Part shown: positions 52,983 to 62,566 of the stretch, in pieces
Position numbering within the stretch: the first letter of the stretch is position 1
How the letters are laid out: each line of letters opens with the position of its first letter
DNA from: Amycolatopsis sp. NBC_01488
GTDB lineage: Bacteria; Actinomycetota; Actinomycetes; Mycobacteriales; Pseudonocardiaceae
Length of the DNA stretch: 64,000 nucleotides
Direction of reading: 5' to 3'
NCBI RefSeq assembly: GCF_036227105.1
Contig: NZ_CP109434.1
Span: 191,001-255,000, forward strand
Program-made: the position numbers and the translations under genes
Notes under the pieces: generated by a model
What the model saw: only the letters and a program-made list of their open reading frames with translations
Databases searched by the model: none
Told to the model about the DNA's origin: nothing

Positions 52983-54122
52983 ATGATGGGACAAGCCACC
53001 ACCGACGCCGTGACCGCCGCGCGGGAGCTCGCGCCCGAGCTGAGCGCGCGGGCCGTCGAAGGCGAACAGCTCCAGACGATGCCGCGCGACCTCGTCGAGC
53101 GGGCGCGGACCGCCGGGCTCTTCCACCTGGCGACACCCCGCGCGCTGGGCGGGCAGGAGCTGCCGCCCGCCGCGATCGTCGAAGTGATCGAGGAGCTGTC
53201 CCGCGCCGACGGGTCCGCGGGCTGGACGATCACCATCGGCAACGGCTCGGCGTTCCTCGCCTGGCTCGACCCGGCCGTCGCGGCGGACCTCCTGACCGGG
53301 ACTCCGGACCCGATCGGCGGCGGCGTCTTCGCGCCGACGGGCCGCCTCACCCCGGACGGCGCCGGGAAGTTCGCACTCGCCGGGCGGTGGGCGTTCTGCA
53401 GCGGCAGCCCGCACGCCGACCTGTTCTTCAACGGCGCCTTCGCCGGCGGCGACCCGCGGGACTGGCGGCTCGCCGTGGTCCCCGCCGCCGAGGTGCGGGT
53501 GCTCGAGAACTGGGACGTCAGCGGCCTGCGCGGCACCGGCAGCCACGACGTCGCCATCGAGGCGATCGTGCGCGAGGAGCACACGATCTCGCCGTTCACC
53601 GAGCCGGCGCGCCACGACGGGCCGCTGTGGCGGTTCCCGTTCTTCACGTTCATCGGCACGCTGATGGCGGGCGTCCCGCTCGGCATCGCGCGGCGCGCGC
53701 TGGACGAGTTCACCGCGTTCGCGCCGGCGAAGTTCCGGCCGCCCGGCCCGGGTCCGATCGCCGAGGACGGCGACGTCCAGATCGCCCTGACCCGTGCGGA
53801 AGGACGGCTGCGCTCGGCCCGCGCGTTCGTCTTCGACGCGCTCGGCTCGCTGTGGGAGACGGCGTGCGCGGGCGACGTGCCGAACGTCCGCGAGCGCGGC
53901 CAGTTACTGCTGGCGACGCAGCAGGCGATGCGTGCTTCGCTGAGCGCGGTGAACATCGCGTTCGGCTTCGCGGGCGCGGGCGCGCTGCACGCGGACCAGC
54001 CGATGCAGCGCTGCTTCCGCGACCTCCACGCGGCGTCCCAGCACATCTACTTCTCCGCCGCGGCGTCCAAGCGGTACGCGAAGCTGCGGCTCGGGATCGA
54101 CCAGCCGACGTTCTGGTTCTAG
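52983..54122 (+). CDS. Acyl-CoA dehydrogenase-like flavin-dependent monooxygenase
   Basis: A 379-residue protein of the acyl-CoA dehydrogenase fold, group D monooxygenase branch (HsaA, C2-hydroxylase type). Segments are MPRDLVERARTAGLFHLATPRALGGQELPP, the FMN/FAD region LSRADGSAGWTITIGNGSAFLAW, WAFCSGSPHADLFFNGAFAGG, and the C-terminal RDLHAASQHIYFSAAASKRYAKLRLG. The catalytic Glu of true dehydrogenases is not evident, and the late H-A-A-S-Q-H motif is typical of the oxygenases, which need a separate flavin reductase. None is encoded next to it. Controlled in all likelihood by the divergent TetR protein. ATG at 52983 or 52986. Confidence 0.82.
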   Translation: MMGQATTDAVTAARELAPELSARAVEGEQLQTMPRDLVERARTAGLFHLATPRALGGQELPPAAIVEVIEELSRADGSAGWTITIGNGSAFLAWLDPAVAADLLTGTPDPIGGGVFAPTGRLTPDGAGKFALAGRWAFCSGSPHADLFFNGAFAGGDPRDWRLAVVPAAEVRVLENWDVSGLRGTGSHDVAIEAIVREEHTISPFTEPARHDGPLWRFPFFTFIGTLMAGVPLGIARRALDEFTAFAPAKFRPPGPGPIAEDGDVQIALTRAEGRLRSARAFVFDALGSLWETACAGDVPNVRERGQLLLATQQAMRASLSAVNIAFGFAGAGALHADQPMQRCFRDLHAASQHIYFSAAASKRYAKLRLGIDQPTFWF

Positions 54123-54204
54123 CGAACCCACGGCTTCTCACTGCCGAGCACGGCGTTCGCGGCCGTGCACGACCGCTTGCGCTCCTCGGCCGCTGCCGGT
54201 GGGA

Positions 54205-54429
54205 TCAGCGCCGCAGCCGGTGGGCGAACAGCGTCCACAGGTAGACCGTCAACAAGACCCCGGCGCCCGTGGCCGCGACGCGCAGCCACCTCGCCCAGCC
54301 GACGTCGTCGCCGTCGAAGGCCGTGAGGATCCATCCGGACACACCGAAGGTCGCCCCGACGGCCAGCGTCAGGACGATCACCGGCGACGTGCGCTCGCCG
54401 CCGCTCAGCCACGTTTTCGACCCGTCCAT
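54205..54429 (-). CDS. Small membrane protein, 74 residues
   Basis: Codes for a protein with two hydrophobic helices (about 16-37 and 48-68) joined by a short acidic loop (AFDGDDVGWARW). No recognised family. The ATG at 54429 has only a weak ribosome site, so the start is uncertain, but composition and third-position GC bias favour this frame. It lies just downstream of kdpE on the same strand. Confidence 0.5.
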   Translation of the reverse strand: MDGSKTWLSGGERTSPVIVLTLAVGATFGVSGWILTAFDGDDVGWARWLRVAATGAGVLLTVYLWTLFAHRLRR

Positions 54430-54459
54430 GCCCGGTGAGGTACCCGCTGCAAGGCCGGC

Positions 54460-55158
54460 TCAGACCTCGAAGCGGTATCCCATGCCGGGTTCGGTGAGCA
54501 GGTGCCGGGGCCGCGACGGCTCCGGCTCCAGCTTGCGGCGCAGCTGGGCCAGGTAGACCCGCAGGTAGTGGGACTCCCGCTCGTACGACGGACCCCACAC
54601 CTCGTGCAGCAGCTGCTTCTGCGCGACCAGCCGGCCGCGGTTGCGCACCAGCAGCTCCAGCACGCCCCACTCCGTCTTCGTCAGGTGGACCTCCGCGCCG
54701 TCGCTGAGGCGGACCTTCTTCGCGGCCAGGTCCACGCTGAACGACGCCGTCTCCACCACCGCGTCCACGTCGTCCGCGCCCGTCACCGCCGAGCGGCGGA
54801 CCGCCGCCCGCAGCCGCGCCAGCAGCTCGTCCATCCCGAACGGCTTCGTGACGTAGTCGTCCGCACCGGCGTCGAGAGCCTGGACCTTGTCGGCCGAATC
54901 GCCGCGCGCGGACAGCACGATGATCGGAACCGTCGTCCAGCCGCGCAGGCCCGCGATGACCTCCGTGCCGTCCAGGTCCGGCAGCCCGAGGTCGAGCACG
55001 ACGACGTCGGGCTTGGTCTCGGCCACCGCTTTCAACGCGGCCGTGCCGTCGTGCGCGGTGATCACCTTGTAGCCGCGGGCGTTCAGGTTGATCCGCAGCG
55101 CCCGCACGATCTGCGGCTCGTCGTCCACCACCAGCACGGTGGCACCCGGGTCGCTCAT
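54460..55158 (-). CDS. kdpE: Response regulator KdpE
   Basis: A 232-residue OmpR/PhoB-type regulator. The receiver has the acidic pocket VVDDEP, the phospho-acceptor Asp in VVVLDLGLPDLDG, and the conserved Lys in YVTKPFGMDEL. The C-terminal winged helix is LTKTEWGVLELLVRNRGRLVAQKQLLHEVWGPSYERESHYLRVYLAQLRRKLEPEP. Partner of KdpD: its ATG overlaps the kdpD stop (ATGA). The regulator should bind the 11-bp-spaced repeats at 62309-62356 and turn on kdpFABC at low K+ or high osmolarity. Confidence 0.95.
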   Translation of the reverse strand: MSDPGATVLVVDDEPQIVRALRINLNARGYKVITAHDGTAALKAVAETKPDVVVLDLGLPDLDGTEVIAGLRGWTTVPIIVLSARGDSADKVQALDAGADDYVTKPFGMDELLARLRAAVRRSAVTGADDVDAVVETASFSVDLAAKKVRLSDGAEVHLTKTEWGVLELLVRNRGRLVAQKQLLHEVWGPSYERESHYLRVYLAQLRRKLEPEPSRPRHLLTEPGMGYRFEV

Positions 55159-57698
55159 CGCACCCCCTCCTCGACTTCCTCGAACGTGACGCTGTGCTCG
55201 GGCAGCGAAACCACCACCGTGAGCCCGCCGCCGGGCGTGTCCTCGGCGCGGATCGTGCCCCCCATCGCCTCGGTGAACCCCTTCGCCACCGACAGCCCGA
55301 GCCCGACGCCCGGCGTCGCGTCCCGGTCGCCGCCGAGGCGCTGGAACGGCGCGAACGCCGAATCCGCGGCGCCCTTGCGCAACCCCCGGCCGTGGTCGAC
55401 GATCCGCAGCTCCACGTGGCCCGAATGGGCGGACGCCCGGGCCGAAACCGGCGCCCCGCCGTGCCGGAGTGCGTTGTCCAGCACGTTCGCCACCACGCGT
55501 TCCAGCAGGCCCGGGTCGGCCAGCACCGACGGCAGCCGGTCGTCGACCGCGACCTCCACCTCGTCCGAAGAGTCTACAGTGGACAGAGCGTGCGCGACGA
55601 CCTCGTCGTAGCCGACCGGACGCAGATGGGGCTTCACCGCGCCGGTGGCCAGGCGCGACGAATCCAGCAGATTGTCGATCAGCCCGGCCAGCCGGTCGGC
55701 CGACAGCTCGATCGCCTCCATCAGCTCGGCGGTGTCCTCTTCGGACAGTGCGAGGTCGGGCGCGCGCAGGCTGCCGATCGACGCCTTGATCGACGTCAGC
55801 GGCGTCCGCAGGTCGTGCCCGACGGCCGAGAGCAACGTCGTGCGCAGCTCGGTCGCCTCCGCCTTCCGCTCGGCGCGGGCCGCGGCGGCGGCCGTCCGCT
55901 GCTGGCGCAGGGCGAGCAACGCCTGGCCGGCGACGGCTTCCAGCACCCGCCGGTCGGCCGCCGGGAGCGCCCGCCCCCGCAGCGTGAGGTGGACGTCGGC
56001 GGTGACGGCGATGTCGGCGTCGGCCTCGTCCGGGTCGGCGCACGGGTGCTCCCCCGCGACCGCCACGCACCGCCACTCCCCCGCCTGCTTCTCCAGCAGC
56101 GTCACCGACGTCAGCGCGAAGTTCTCCCGCACCTTCTCCAGCAGTCGTTCGATCGGGTTCGTGTGGGTCAGCACGGTCCGGGCGTAGGAGGCGAGCAGCG
56201 CCGCTTCGGTCCGCGCCCGCGCCGCCTGCGTGGCCCGGCGCGCCGCCTGGTCGACGACCAGCGCGACGAGCACCGCGACCACGACCATCGCGATCAGCGT
56301 CACGAGGTTCTGCGGGGTGTGCACATTGAGCGTGTAGAGCGGCGGGGTGAAGAAGAAGTTGAGCAGCCCGGCGCCGAGCACGGCCGCGGCCAGGGCCGGG
56401 CCGAGCCCGCCGACCAGCGCCACGACGACGGTGGCCAGCACGTAGGAGATGACGTCGGTGGCGAAGTCCAGGCCCGTCGGCACGAAGACCCCGATCGCCG
56501 TGACCAGGATCGGCAGCACGAAGCCGAGCACCCAGCCCACGACCAGCCGCGAGAAGCCCAGCGGGCTCGCGCCCAGCCGGGCTCGCAGCCGCCCGCCCGC
56601 CTGGGAGTGGGTCACCATGTGGACGTCGATCGCGCCGGACTGCTGGACGACCCGCGCGCCGATGCCCTCGTCGAACAGCCGCGCCACGCGCGAGCGCCGC
56701 GAAGTGCCGATCACCAGCTGCGTCGCGTTGACGCCGCGGGCGAAGTCGAGGAGCGCCGTCGGGACGTCGTCGCCGACGACGGTGTGGAAGGTGGCGCCGA
56801 CCTCTTCGGCCAGGGTCCGGCAGCGGGCGATCGCGGCCGGGCCGAGCCCGGACAGACCGTCGCCGCGCAGGATGTGGACGACCTGCAGCTCGGCGCCGGC
56901 CCGGGTGGCGATCCGGCTGGCGCGGCGGATGAGCGTTTCGCTTTCCGGGCCACCGGTGATGGAGACGACGACGCGTTCGCGCGCCTCCCAGGTGTCGGTG
57001 ATCCGCTGCTCGGCGCGGTAGCGCTGCAGCGCGACGTCGACCTGGTCGGCGACCCAGAGCAGGGCCAGCTCGCGCAGCGCGGTCAGGTTGCCGGGGCGGA
57101 AGTAGTTGCCGAGCGCGGCGTCGATGCGCTCGGCCGGGTAGACGTTGCCGTGCGCGAGCCGCCGCCGCAGCGCCTCGGGCGTGATGTCGACCAGCTCGAG
57201 CTGCTCGGCCCGGCGGACGACCTCGTCCGGCACGGTTTCCTGCTGCGTGACGCCGGTGATCCGCTCGACGACGTCGTTGAGGCTCTGCAGGTGCTGGACG
57301 TTGACCGTGGACAGGACGTCGATCCCCGCTTCGAGCAGCTCCTCGACGTCCTGCCAGCGCTTGGCGTTGCGCGATCCCGGCACGTTGGTGTGCGCGAGTT
57401 CGTCGACGACGGCGACCTCGGGCGCGCGGGCGAGGAGGGCGTCGACGTCCATCTCGTCGAACTCGCGGCCGCGGTGCCCGGCGTGCCGCCGCGGGACGAC
57501 CTCGAGGCCGTCGAGCAGCACCGCGGTCTTCTCGCGGCCGTGCGTCTCGACCAGCCCGACGACGACGTCGGTGCCGCGGTCGAGCCGCCGCCGCGCCTCG
57601 CCGAGCATCGCGAAGGTCTTGCCGACGCCCGGAGCCGCGCCGAGGTAGATCCTCAGCTCCCCGCGGCGCGGCTTGGACGTCGTGTTTTCGGTGGTCAC
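55155..57698 (-). CDS. kdpD: Osmosensitive K+ channel histidine kinase KdpD
   Basis: An 847-residue sensor kinase. Order of domains: KdpD N-terminal with Walker A LGAAPGVGKTFAMLGEA (about 18-34), a universal-stress-type domain (about 235-360, RVVVSITGGPESE), four membrane helices (about 385-490), GAF-like linker (about 510-630), then HisKA with the phospho-His in LSAVGHDLRTPLTSIKA and the ATPase with N box NVLDNALRHG and G boxes DHGRGL and GVGLGLS. I use the GTG at 57698, after GGAGGGG in the end of kdpC. The upstream part of the open frame is kdpC overlap. Confidence 0.94.
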   Translation of the reverse strand: MTTENTTSKPRRGELRIYLGAAPGVGKTFAMLGEARRRLDRGTDVVVGLVETHGREKTAVLLDGLEVVPRRHAGHRGREFDEMDVDALLARAPEVAVVDELAHTNVPGSRNAKRWQDVEELLEAGIDVLSTVNVQHLQSLNDVVERITGVTQQETVPDEVVRRAEQLELVDITPEALRRRLAHGNVYPAERIDAALGNYFRPGNLTALRELALLWVADQVDVALQRYRAEQRITDTWEARERVVVSITGGPESETLIRRASRIATRAGAELQVVHILRGDGLSGLGPAAIARCRTLAEEVGATFHTVVGDDVPTALLDFARGVNATQLVIGTSRRSRVARLFDEGIGARVVQQSGAIDVHMVTHSQAGGRLRARLGASPLGFSRLVVGWVLGFVLPILVTAIGVFVPTGLDFATDVISYVLATVVVALVGGLGPALAAAVLGAGLLNFFFTPPLYTLNVHTPQNLVTLIAMVVVAVLVALVVDQAARRATQAARARTEAALLASYARTVLTHTNPIERLLEKVRENFALTSVTLLEKQAGEWRCVAVAGEHPCADPDEADADIAVTADVHLTLRGRALPAADRRVLEAVAGQALLALRQQRTAAAAARAERKAEATELRTTLLSAVGHDLRTPLTSIKASIGSLRAPDLALSEEDTAELMEAIELSADRLAGLIDNLLDSSRLATGAVKPHLRPVGYDEVVAHALSTVDSSDEVEVAVDDRLPSVLADPGLLERVVANVLDNALRHGGAPVSARASAHSGHVELRIVDHGRGLRKGAADSAFAPFQRLGGDRDATPGVGLGLSVAKGFTEAMGGTIRAEDTPGGGLTVVVSLPEHSVTFEEVEEGVR

Positions 57699-57702
57699 GC
57701 TG

Positions 57703-58314
57703 TCAGTGTGCCCCTCCGGCCGCACCTTGCACGGCCAAGTTGAGCTGGAGCACATTCACGCCGGGGACGCCGATCCCCGCACCCGAGGTGTTCTGCTCGA
57801 CCAGCTGCTTCACCCGGTCCACCGGCAGCCCGGTGTTCCGGGCGACGCGGGCGATCTGGAGGTCGGCGTAGGCCACGCTGATCGCCGGGTCGAGGCCCGA
57901 CCCCGACGCCGTCACCGCGTCCGGCGGTACCTGACCGGGTGACACGCCTTCGCGCTTGGCGATGGCGTCACGGCGTTCCTGGATGGTCTTCACCAGGTCC
58001 TCGTTGTACGGGCCCTTGTTGGACGCGCCGGAGGTCGACGGGTCGCCGGGGCCGAGCGCGTCCTTGGACAGCGCCGACGGGCGGTTGTGGAACCACGGGT
58101 CGTGCGCCGGGTCGGCCGGCACCGGGTCGATGCCGATGAGCGACGACCCGACCGCCTGGCCGTTCTGCGTGACGACCGAGCCTTCGGCGTTGCCCTCGAG
58201 CCCGGGGATCCGGGCGATCGCCCACACGGCGAGGGGGTAGAGGATCCCCAGCAGGACCGTCAGCACGATGAGGACGCGCAGCCCGGCCCAGGTCTGCTTG
58301 ACGAGAGTGTTCAC
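57703..58314 (-). CDS. kdpC: K+-transporting ATPase subunit C
   Basis: A 203-residue KdpC with a single N-terminal membrane helix (about 8-33, GLRVLIVLTVLLGILYPLAVWAI), then the extracytoplasmic part: VGSSLIGID, WFHNRPSA, and the conserved DAVTASGSGLDPAISVAYADLQIARVARNTGL. It stabilises nucleotide binding by KdpB. GTG at 58314, 4 bp after the kdpB stop. Confidence 0.95.
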   Translation of the reverse strand: MNTLVKQTWAGLRVLIVLTVLLGILYPLAVWAIARIPGLEGNAEGSVVTQNGQAVGSSLIGIDPVPADPAHDPWFHNRPSALSKDALGPGDPSTSGASNKGPYNEDLVKTIQERRDAIAKREGVSPGQVPPDAVTASGSGLDPAISVAYADLQIARVARNTGLPVDRVKQLVEQNTSGAGIGVPGVNVLQLNLAVQGAAGGAH

Positions 58315-58318
58315 GAAG

Positions 58319-60370
58319 TCACCCGATTCCAGGGATGAGGCGCACGAGCAGGTCGATCAGCCAGATCCCGAGGAAGGGGCTGACGATCCCGCCGAGGCCG
58401 TAGACGAGCAGGTTGCGGCGCAGCAGCGCCGAGGCCGACGACGGCTTGTACCGCACGCCGCGCAGGGCCAGCGGGATGAGCACGACGATGATCAGCGCGT
58501 TGAAGATGACCGCCGACAAGATCGCCGACTTCGGCGTGGCCAGGTGCATGATGTTCAGCCCGCCGAGCTGGGCGTAGATGCCGGTGAACATCGCGGGCAG
58601 GATCGCGAAGTACTTCGCGAGGTCGTTGGCGACGCTGAACGTCGTCAGCGCGCCGCGGGTGATGAGCAGCTGCTTGCCGATCTCCACGATCTCGATCAGC
58701 TTCGTCGGGTCGCTGTCGAGGTCGACCATGTTCCCGGCCTCCTTGGCGGCCGAGGTGCCGGTGTTCATCGCGACGCCGACGTCGGACTGCGCGAGCGCGG
58801 GCGCGTCGTTGGTGCCGTCGCCGGTCATCGCGACCAGCCGCCCGCCTTCCTGCTCCTGCTTGATGAGCGCCATCTTGTCTTCGGGCTTGGCCTCGGCGAG
58901 GAAGTCGTCGACGCCCGCGTCCGCGGCGATGGCCTTCGCGGTGAGCGGGTTGTCGCCGGTGATCATCACCGTCTTGATGCCCATCGCGCGCAGCTCGCCG
59001 AAGCGCTCTTTCATGCCCGGCTTGACGACGTCGGAGAGCCGGATAACGCCACGCACCACGGTGTCCTCGGCGACCACCAGCGGCGTGCCGCCCTGGGCGC
59101 TGATCTCGTCGACGACGCGTTCGGTCTCGTCGGGGAACTCGCCGCCGTTGTCCCGCACCCACGCGTGGACCGCGGACGCGGCGCCCTTGCGGATCCGCCG
59201 GTTCCCGATGTCGAGCCCGCTCATCCGCGTCTGCGCCGTGAAGGGGACGAACTCGCCGCGCTCGTCCTGGGCGGCGTAATCCGCCGTCAGCTCGACGACG
59301 CTGCGCCCTTCGGGGGTCTCGTCGGCGAGGCTGGCCAGCCGGGCGGCGCGCGCGAGTTCGTCCGGAGTGGACGATCCGACCGGGATCAGCTCGGTGGCGC
59401 GGCGGTTGCCGAAGGTGATGGTGCCGGTCTTGTCGAGCAGCAGCGTCGAGACGTCACCGGCGGCTTCGACCGCGCGGCCGCTGGTCGCGAGGACGTTGCG
59501 CTGCACCAGGCGGTCCATGCCCGCGATGCCGATGGCGCTCAGCAGCGCCCCGATCGTCGTCGGGATGAGACACACCAGCAGCGCGGTCAGCACCATCACC
59601 GATTGCTCGCTGCCGGAGTAGCGGGCCATCGGCTGCAGCGCCACCACGGCGAGCAGGAAGATGATCGTGAGCGTCGAGAGCAGGATCGTCAGGGCGATCT
59701 CGTTCGGCGTCTTCTGCCGGGACGCGCCTTCCACCAAGGCGATCATGCGGTCCACAAAGGACTCCCCCGGTTTCGTGGTGATGCGCACGACGACCCGGTC
59801 GCTCAGCACGGTCGTGCCGCCGGTGACGGCACTCCGGTCGCCGCCGGACTCGCGGATGACCGGGGCCGACTCGCCGGTGATGGCCGACTCGTCGACGGTC
59901 GCGATGCCCTCGACGACGTCGCCGTCGCCGGGGATCACCTGGCCCGCCTCGACCACGACCAGGTCGCCGATCTTCAGCTCGACCCCGGGCACCTGTTCTT
60001 CGGAGCCGGTTTCGGTGAGCCGGCGGGCAACGGTCTCCTTATTCGACTTCCGCAGCGACTCCGCCTGCGCCTTGCCGCGCCCTTCCGCGACGGCTTCGGC
60101 GAGGTTCGCGAAGAGGACCGTGAACCACAGCCAGACGGCGATCAGGATGGTGAACACGCTCGGGCCGGTGATCGCGAAGACCGTGGTGAGCGCGGAACCC
60201 ACCCAGACCACGAACATCACCGGGTTGCCGAGCTGGTGCTTCGGGTTGAGCTTCCGGAAGGCGTCGGGCAGCGACGTCCAGAGCTGGCGGGGGCTGAACA
60301 CCCCGGCGCCGACCCGGCCCGGCGCCTCTGGGGCGGGAGTCACCTGGGGTCGTTCTTCGGTGACGGTCAT
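58319..60370 (-). CDS. kdpB: K+-transporting P-type ATPase subunit B
   Basis: A 683-residue P1A-type ATPase. Motifs: TGES in [12 protein letters not shown] (dephosphorylation), phosphorylation site DKTGTIT in [13 protein letters not shown], nucleotide-binding KGAASAV, and hinge [25 protein letters not shown]. About seven membrane helices. It hydrolyses ATP to drive K+ uptake through KdpA. The ATG overlaps the kdpA stop (ATGA). Confidence 0.96.
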   Translation of the reverse strand: MTVTEERPQVTPAPEAPGRVGAGVFSPRQLWTSLPDAFRKLNPKHQLGNPVMFVVWVGSALTTVFAITGPSVFTILIAVWLWFTVLFANLAEAVAEGRGKAQAESLRKSNKETVARRLTETGSEEQVPGVELKIGDLVVVEAGQVIPGDGDVVEGIATVDESAITGESAPVIRESGGDRSAVTGGTTVLSDRVVVRITTKPGESFVDRMIALVEGASRQKTPNEIALTILLSTLTIIFLLAVVALQPMARYSGSEQSVMVLTALLVCLIPTTIGALLSAIGIAGMDRLVQRNVLATSGRAVEAAGDVSTLLLDKTGTITFGNRRATELIPVGSSTPDELARAARLASLADETPEGRSVVELTADYAAQDERGEFVPFTAQTRMSGLDIGNRRIRKGAASAVHAWVRDNGGEFPDETERVVDEISAQGGTPLVVAEDTVVRGVIRLSDVVKPGMKERFGELRAMGIKTVMITGDNPLTAKAIAADAGVDDFLAEAKPEDKMALIKQEQEGGRLVAMTGDGTNDAPALAQSDVGVAMNTGTSAAKEAGNMVDLDSDPTKLIEIVEIGKQLLITRGALTTFSVANDLAKYFAILPAMFTGIYAQLGGLNIMHLATPKSAILSAVIFNALIIVVLIPLALRGVRYKPSSASALLRRNLLVYGLGGIVSPFLGIWLIDLLVRLIPGIG

Positions 60371-62028
60371 GCGAGTGCCTCCGCGATGGGCCCGAGCGCC
60401 AGCGCCGGGATGAAGGTGAGGGCCGCGACGAGCACCACCGTGCCGGTGAGCATCGTGGCGAACAGCGGCCCGGTGGTGGGCAATGTGCCCGCGGTTTCGG
60501 GCACCTTGCGTTGCGCGGCCAGGGAACCGGCCAGGCAGAGCACGGCGAGGATCGGCACGAACCGGCCGATCGCCATGGCGACGCCGAACGACGACTGGAA
60601 CCAGTCGCTCGTCGCGGTCAGGCCGCCGAACGCGCTGCCGTTGTTGTTGCCGGTGGACGCGTAGCCGTAGAGGATCTCGGACAGGCCGTGCGCGCCCGGG
60701 TTGCCCAGCGCGCTCACGGTGTCCGGCAGCAGCAGCGCGATGCCCGAACCGAGAAGGACCACGGTCGGCATCGCCAGCATCGCGATCGCCGCGCAGGTGA
60801 CCTCGCGCTTGCCGAGCTTCTTGCCCAGGTACTCCGGCGTGCGCCCGACCATCAGGCCGGCCAGGAACATCGCGATGATCGCCATCACGAGGATCCCGTA
60901 GAGGCCGGTGCCGACGCCGCCGGGCGAGATCTCGCCGTAGAGGATGTTCAGCAGCGGCCCCCCGCCGCCGAGGCCGGACAGGCTGTCGTGCGCGCCGTTG
61001 ACCGCGCCGGTCGACGTGCCGGTGGTGGTGTCGGCGAAGATCGACGTCAGCCCGATGCCGAACCGCTGTTCCTTGCCCTCCATGCTCGCGCCCGCGGCCA
61101 GCGCCGCCGGGTTGTTCGCGTTGGCTTCGGAGAACCAGATGATCGCCAGCGACGCGGCCCAGAGGATGCCCATCACGCTGAGCAGGACGTACCCCTGCTT
61201 GGGCTTGCCGACCAGCTTGCCGAACGCGCGGGTCAGGCTGACCGGGATCACCAGGATGAGGAACAGCTCGATGAGGTTCGTCCACGCGGTGGGGTTTTCG
61301 AAGGGGTGCGCGGAGTTGGCGTTGAGGATGCCGCCGCCGTTGGTGCCCAGTTCCTTGATCGCCTCCTGGCTCGCCGCGGGGGCCAGGGCGATGGTGCTGT
61401 GGCTGCCGTCCGGGTTGGTGACGGCGACGCCGGCCTTGAGGCTCTGCACGACACCCAGCGCGACCAGCACGATGGCGAACACGAACGCCATCGGCAGCAG
61501 CACGCGGACCGTGCCGCGCGTGAGGTCCACCCAGAAGTTGCCGAGGCGGTCGGTCTTCGCGCGGACGAACCCGCGCGTCAGCGCGATCGCCACGGCCAGG
61601 CCGACGCCCGCGGACAGGAAGTTCTGCACGGTCAGCCCGGCCATCTGCACGAAGTGGCCCATCGTCGTCTCGGGGACGTAGGACTGCCAGTTCGTGTTGG
61701 TGACGAACGAAACCGCCGTGTTGAACGCGACGCTGGGGCTCACCGAGCCGCGGCCCAGGTTCCACGGCAGGAGCGGCTGCAGCCGCTGCAGCAGGTAGAG
61801 CAGGACGATCGAGACGAACGAGAAGCCGAGCACGCCCGCGGCGTAGGTCGGCCACCGCTGCTCGGAGTCCGGATCGACGCGGAAGAGCTTGTACAGGCCC
61901 TTTTCGACTTTCAGGTGCTTCTCGGTGGAGAAGACGCGCGCCAGGTAGTCGCCGAACGGCCGGTAGACCACGGCGAGGGCGGCGAGGAGGAGGCCGAGCT
62001 GGATGAGCCCGGCCGCGGTGTCAGTCAT
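60367..62028 (-). CDS. kdpA: K+-transporting ATPase subunit A
   Basis: A 553-residue ten-helix channel-like subunit related to K+ channels. Selectivity-filter-type loops include [35 protein letters not shown], and [15 protein letters not shown]+ is bound here before transfer to KdpB. ATG at 62028, with GGAGGGG 6-7 bases upstream. First large gene of the operon, after kdpF. Confidence 0.96.
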   Translation of the reverse strand: MTDTAAGLIQLGLLLAALAVVYRPFGDYLARVFSTEKHLKVEKGLYKLFRVDPDSEQRWPTYAAGVLGFSFVSIVLLYLLQRLQPLLPWNLGRGSVSPSVAFNTAVSFVTNTNWQSYVPETTMGHFVQMAGLTVQNFLSAGVGLAVAIALTRGFVRAKTDRLGNFWVDLTRGTVRVLLPMAFVFAIVLVALGVVQSLKAGVAVTNPDGSHSTIALAPAASQEAIKELGTNGGGILNANSAHPFENPTAWTNLIELFLILVIPVSLTRAFGKLVGKPKQGYVLLSVMGILWAASLAIIWFSEANANNPAALAAGASMEGKEQRFGIGLTSIFADTTTGTSTGAVNGAHDSLSGLGGGGPLLNILYGEISPGGVGTGLYGILVMAIIAMFLAGLMVGRTPEYLGKKLGKREVTCAAIAMLAMPTVVLLGSGIALLLPDTVSALGNPGAHGLSEILYGYASTGNNNGSAFGGLTATSDWFQSSFGVAMAIGRFVPILAVLCLAGSLAAQRKVPETAGTLPTTGPLFATMLTGTVVLVAALTFIPALALGPIAEALA

Positions 62029-62065
62029 TCTTGCCCCTCCGCGGGGGTGAGTACGTCGGGGCGCA

Positions 62066-62167
62066 TCAGAATTTCTCCGGCCTGATCAAGGCAACGAACA
62101 GGTAGACGAGCAGCCCCAGCGCCAGCAGTCCGCCGACGACGTTGGCCACGGTTCCCGCGCCGCTCAC
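62066..62167 (-). CDS. kdpF: KdpF small membrane subunit
   Basis: A 33-residue single-helix peptide (GTVANVVGGLLALGLLVYLFVALIRPEKF), with the typical C-terminal ALIRPEKF of KdpF, which stabilises the complex. GTG at 62167 overlaps the stop of the 27-residue ORF upstream by four bases (GTGA). GGAGAAG precedes it. Confidence 0.9.
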   Translation of the reverse strand: MSGAGTVANVVGGLLALGLLVYLFVALIRPEKF

Positions 62168-62247
62168 AGCTTCTCCAGCCCGCGCAGCGCCAACGCGAGC
62201 ACCACGAACACGCCGATCAGCAGAACGGCGTAGAGCAAGTCGGCCAC
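62164..62247 (-). CDS. 27-residue membrane peptide upstream of kdpF
   Basis: GTG at 62247, preceded by GAGAGG at 5-bp spacing, gives a 27-residue peptide MADLLYAVLLIGVFVV... ending LRGLEKL: one hydrophobic helix with a basic end. It is coupled to kdpF by a GTGA overlap. It resembles KdpF in size and layout but not in sequence. It could be an additional small Kdp subunit or a coupling leader. No function is known to me. Confidence 0.65.
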   Translation of the reverse strand: MADLLYAVLLIGVFVVLALALRGLEKL

Positions 62248-62264
62248 AGGCACCTCTCAAGACG

Positions 62265-62284
62265 GGTCACCGGGTTCGGTGACC
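62265..62284. promoter_or_regulatory. 20-bp palindrome before the kdp operon
   Basis: GGTCACCG-GGTT-CGGTGACC is perfect over 8-bp arms and lies 18 bp before the first kdp ORF. It could be an operator or an RNA hairpin in the kdp leader. Confidence 0.45.
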
Positions 62285-62308
62285 GGACTCCTTCACCCTG
62301 CGGCTCCG

Positions 62309-62356
62309 GGACCCCATCCCGACCTGCGGCTGACGGCGCCTTGACGCCTTCCTGAC
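62309..62356 (-). promoter_or_regulatory. 11-bp-phased direct repeats, candidate KdpE operator
   Basis: Read on the minus strand, GTC occurs five times at exact 11-bp intervals (starting at 62356, 62345, 62334, 62323, 62312); the first three are GTCA. OmpR/PhoB-type regulators bind 11-bp direct repeats. The block lies about 62-109 bp upstream of the first kdp ORF, where an activator site is expected. Confidence 0.55.
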
Positions 62357-62396
62357 ACCCATTTACGCGGTCTTTATGGCAGGTGGCGGCCGTCAC

Positions 62397-62408
62397 GCAA
62401 ACGTTTGC
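62397..62408. promoter_or_regulatory. Palindrome GCAAACGTTTGC
   Basis: A perfect 12-bp palindrome with a central CG, the usual form of LacI/GalR-family operators. It lies between the kdp and asnB genes. No LacI gene is nearby. The surrounding 62248-62566 region otherwise holds only the kdp and asnB control elements listed. Confidence 0.35.
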
Positions 62409-62508
62409 CCAGTACTCACCGTATGCAGTTGGTTAGTGACTCGCGACACACCGAGTGACCGAACAAGCGCGGAACGTGCAATTCGGGCAGACAAGATCTT
62501 GGGGTCGT

Positions 62509-62524
62509 GTTACACCTGTGTTAC
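62509..62524 (+). promoter_or_regulatory. GlnR-like box before asnB
   Basis: GTTAC-ACCTGT-GTTAC: two perfect GTnAC half-sites spaced by 6 bp (11-bp period), 43-58 bp before the asnB ATG. It fits a GlnR a-type box and a nitrogen-related gene. Confidence 0.45.
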
Positions 62525-62566
62525 CGATAGTTGTATCAGCTAAGCAAATTCAGGGAGGGGTTCACT

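Noticed and set aside
55194-57743. 849-codon plus-strand frame opposite kdpD, and similar long frames opposite kdpA, ftsY and amt
   Set aside because: These are composition shadows of high-GC genes: low-complexity Arg/Gly/Asp-rich products without recognisable domains, antisense to clearly conserved proteins.
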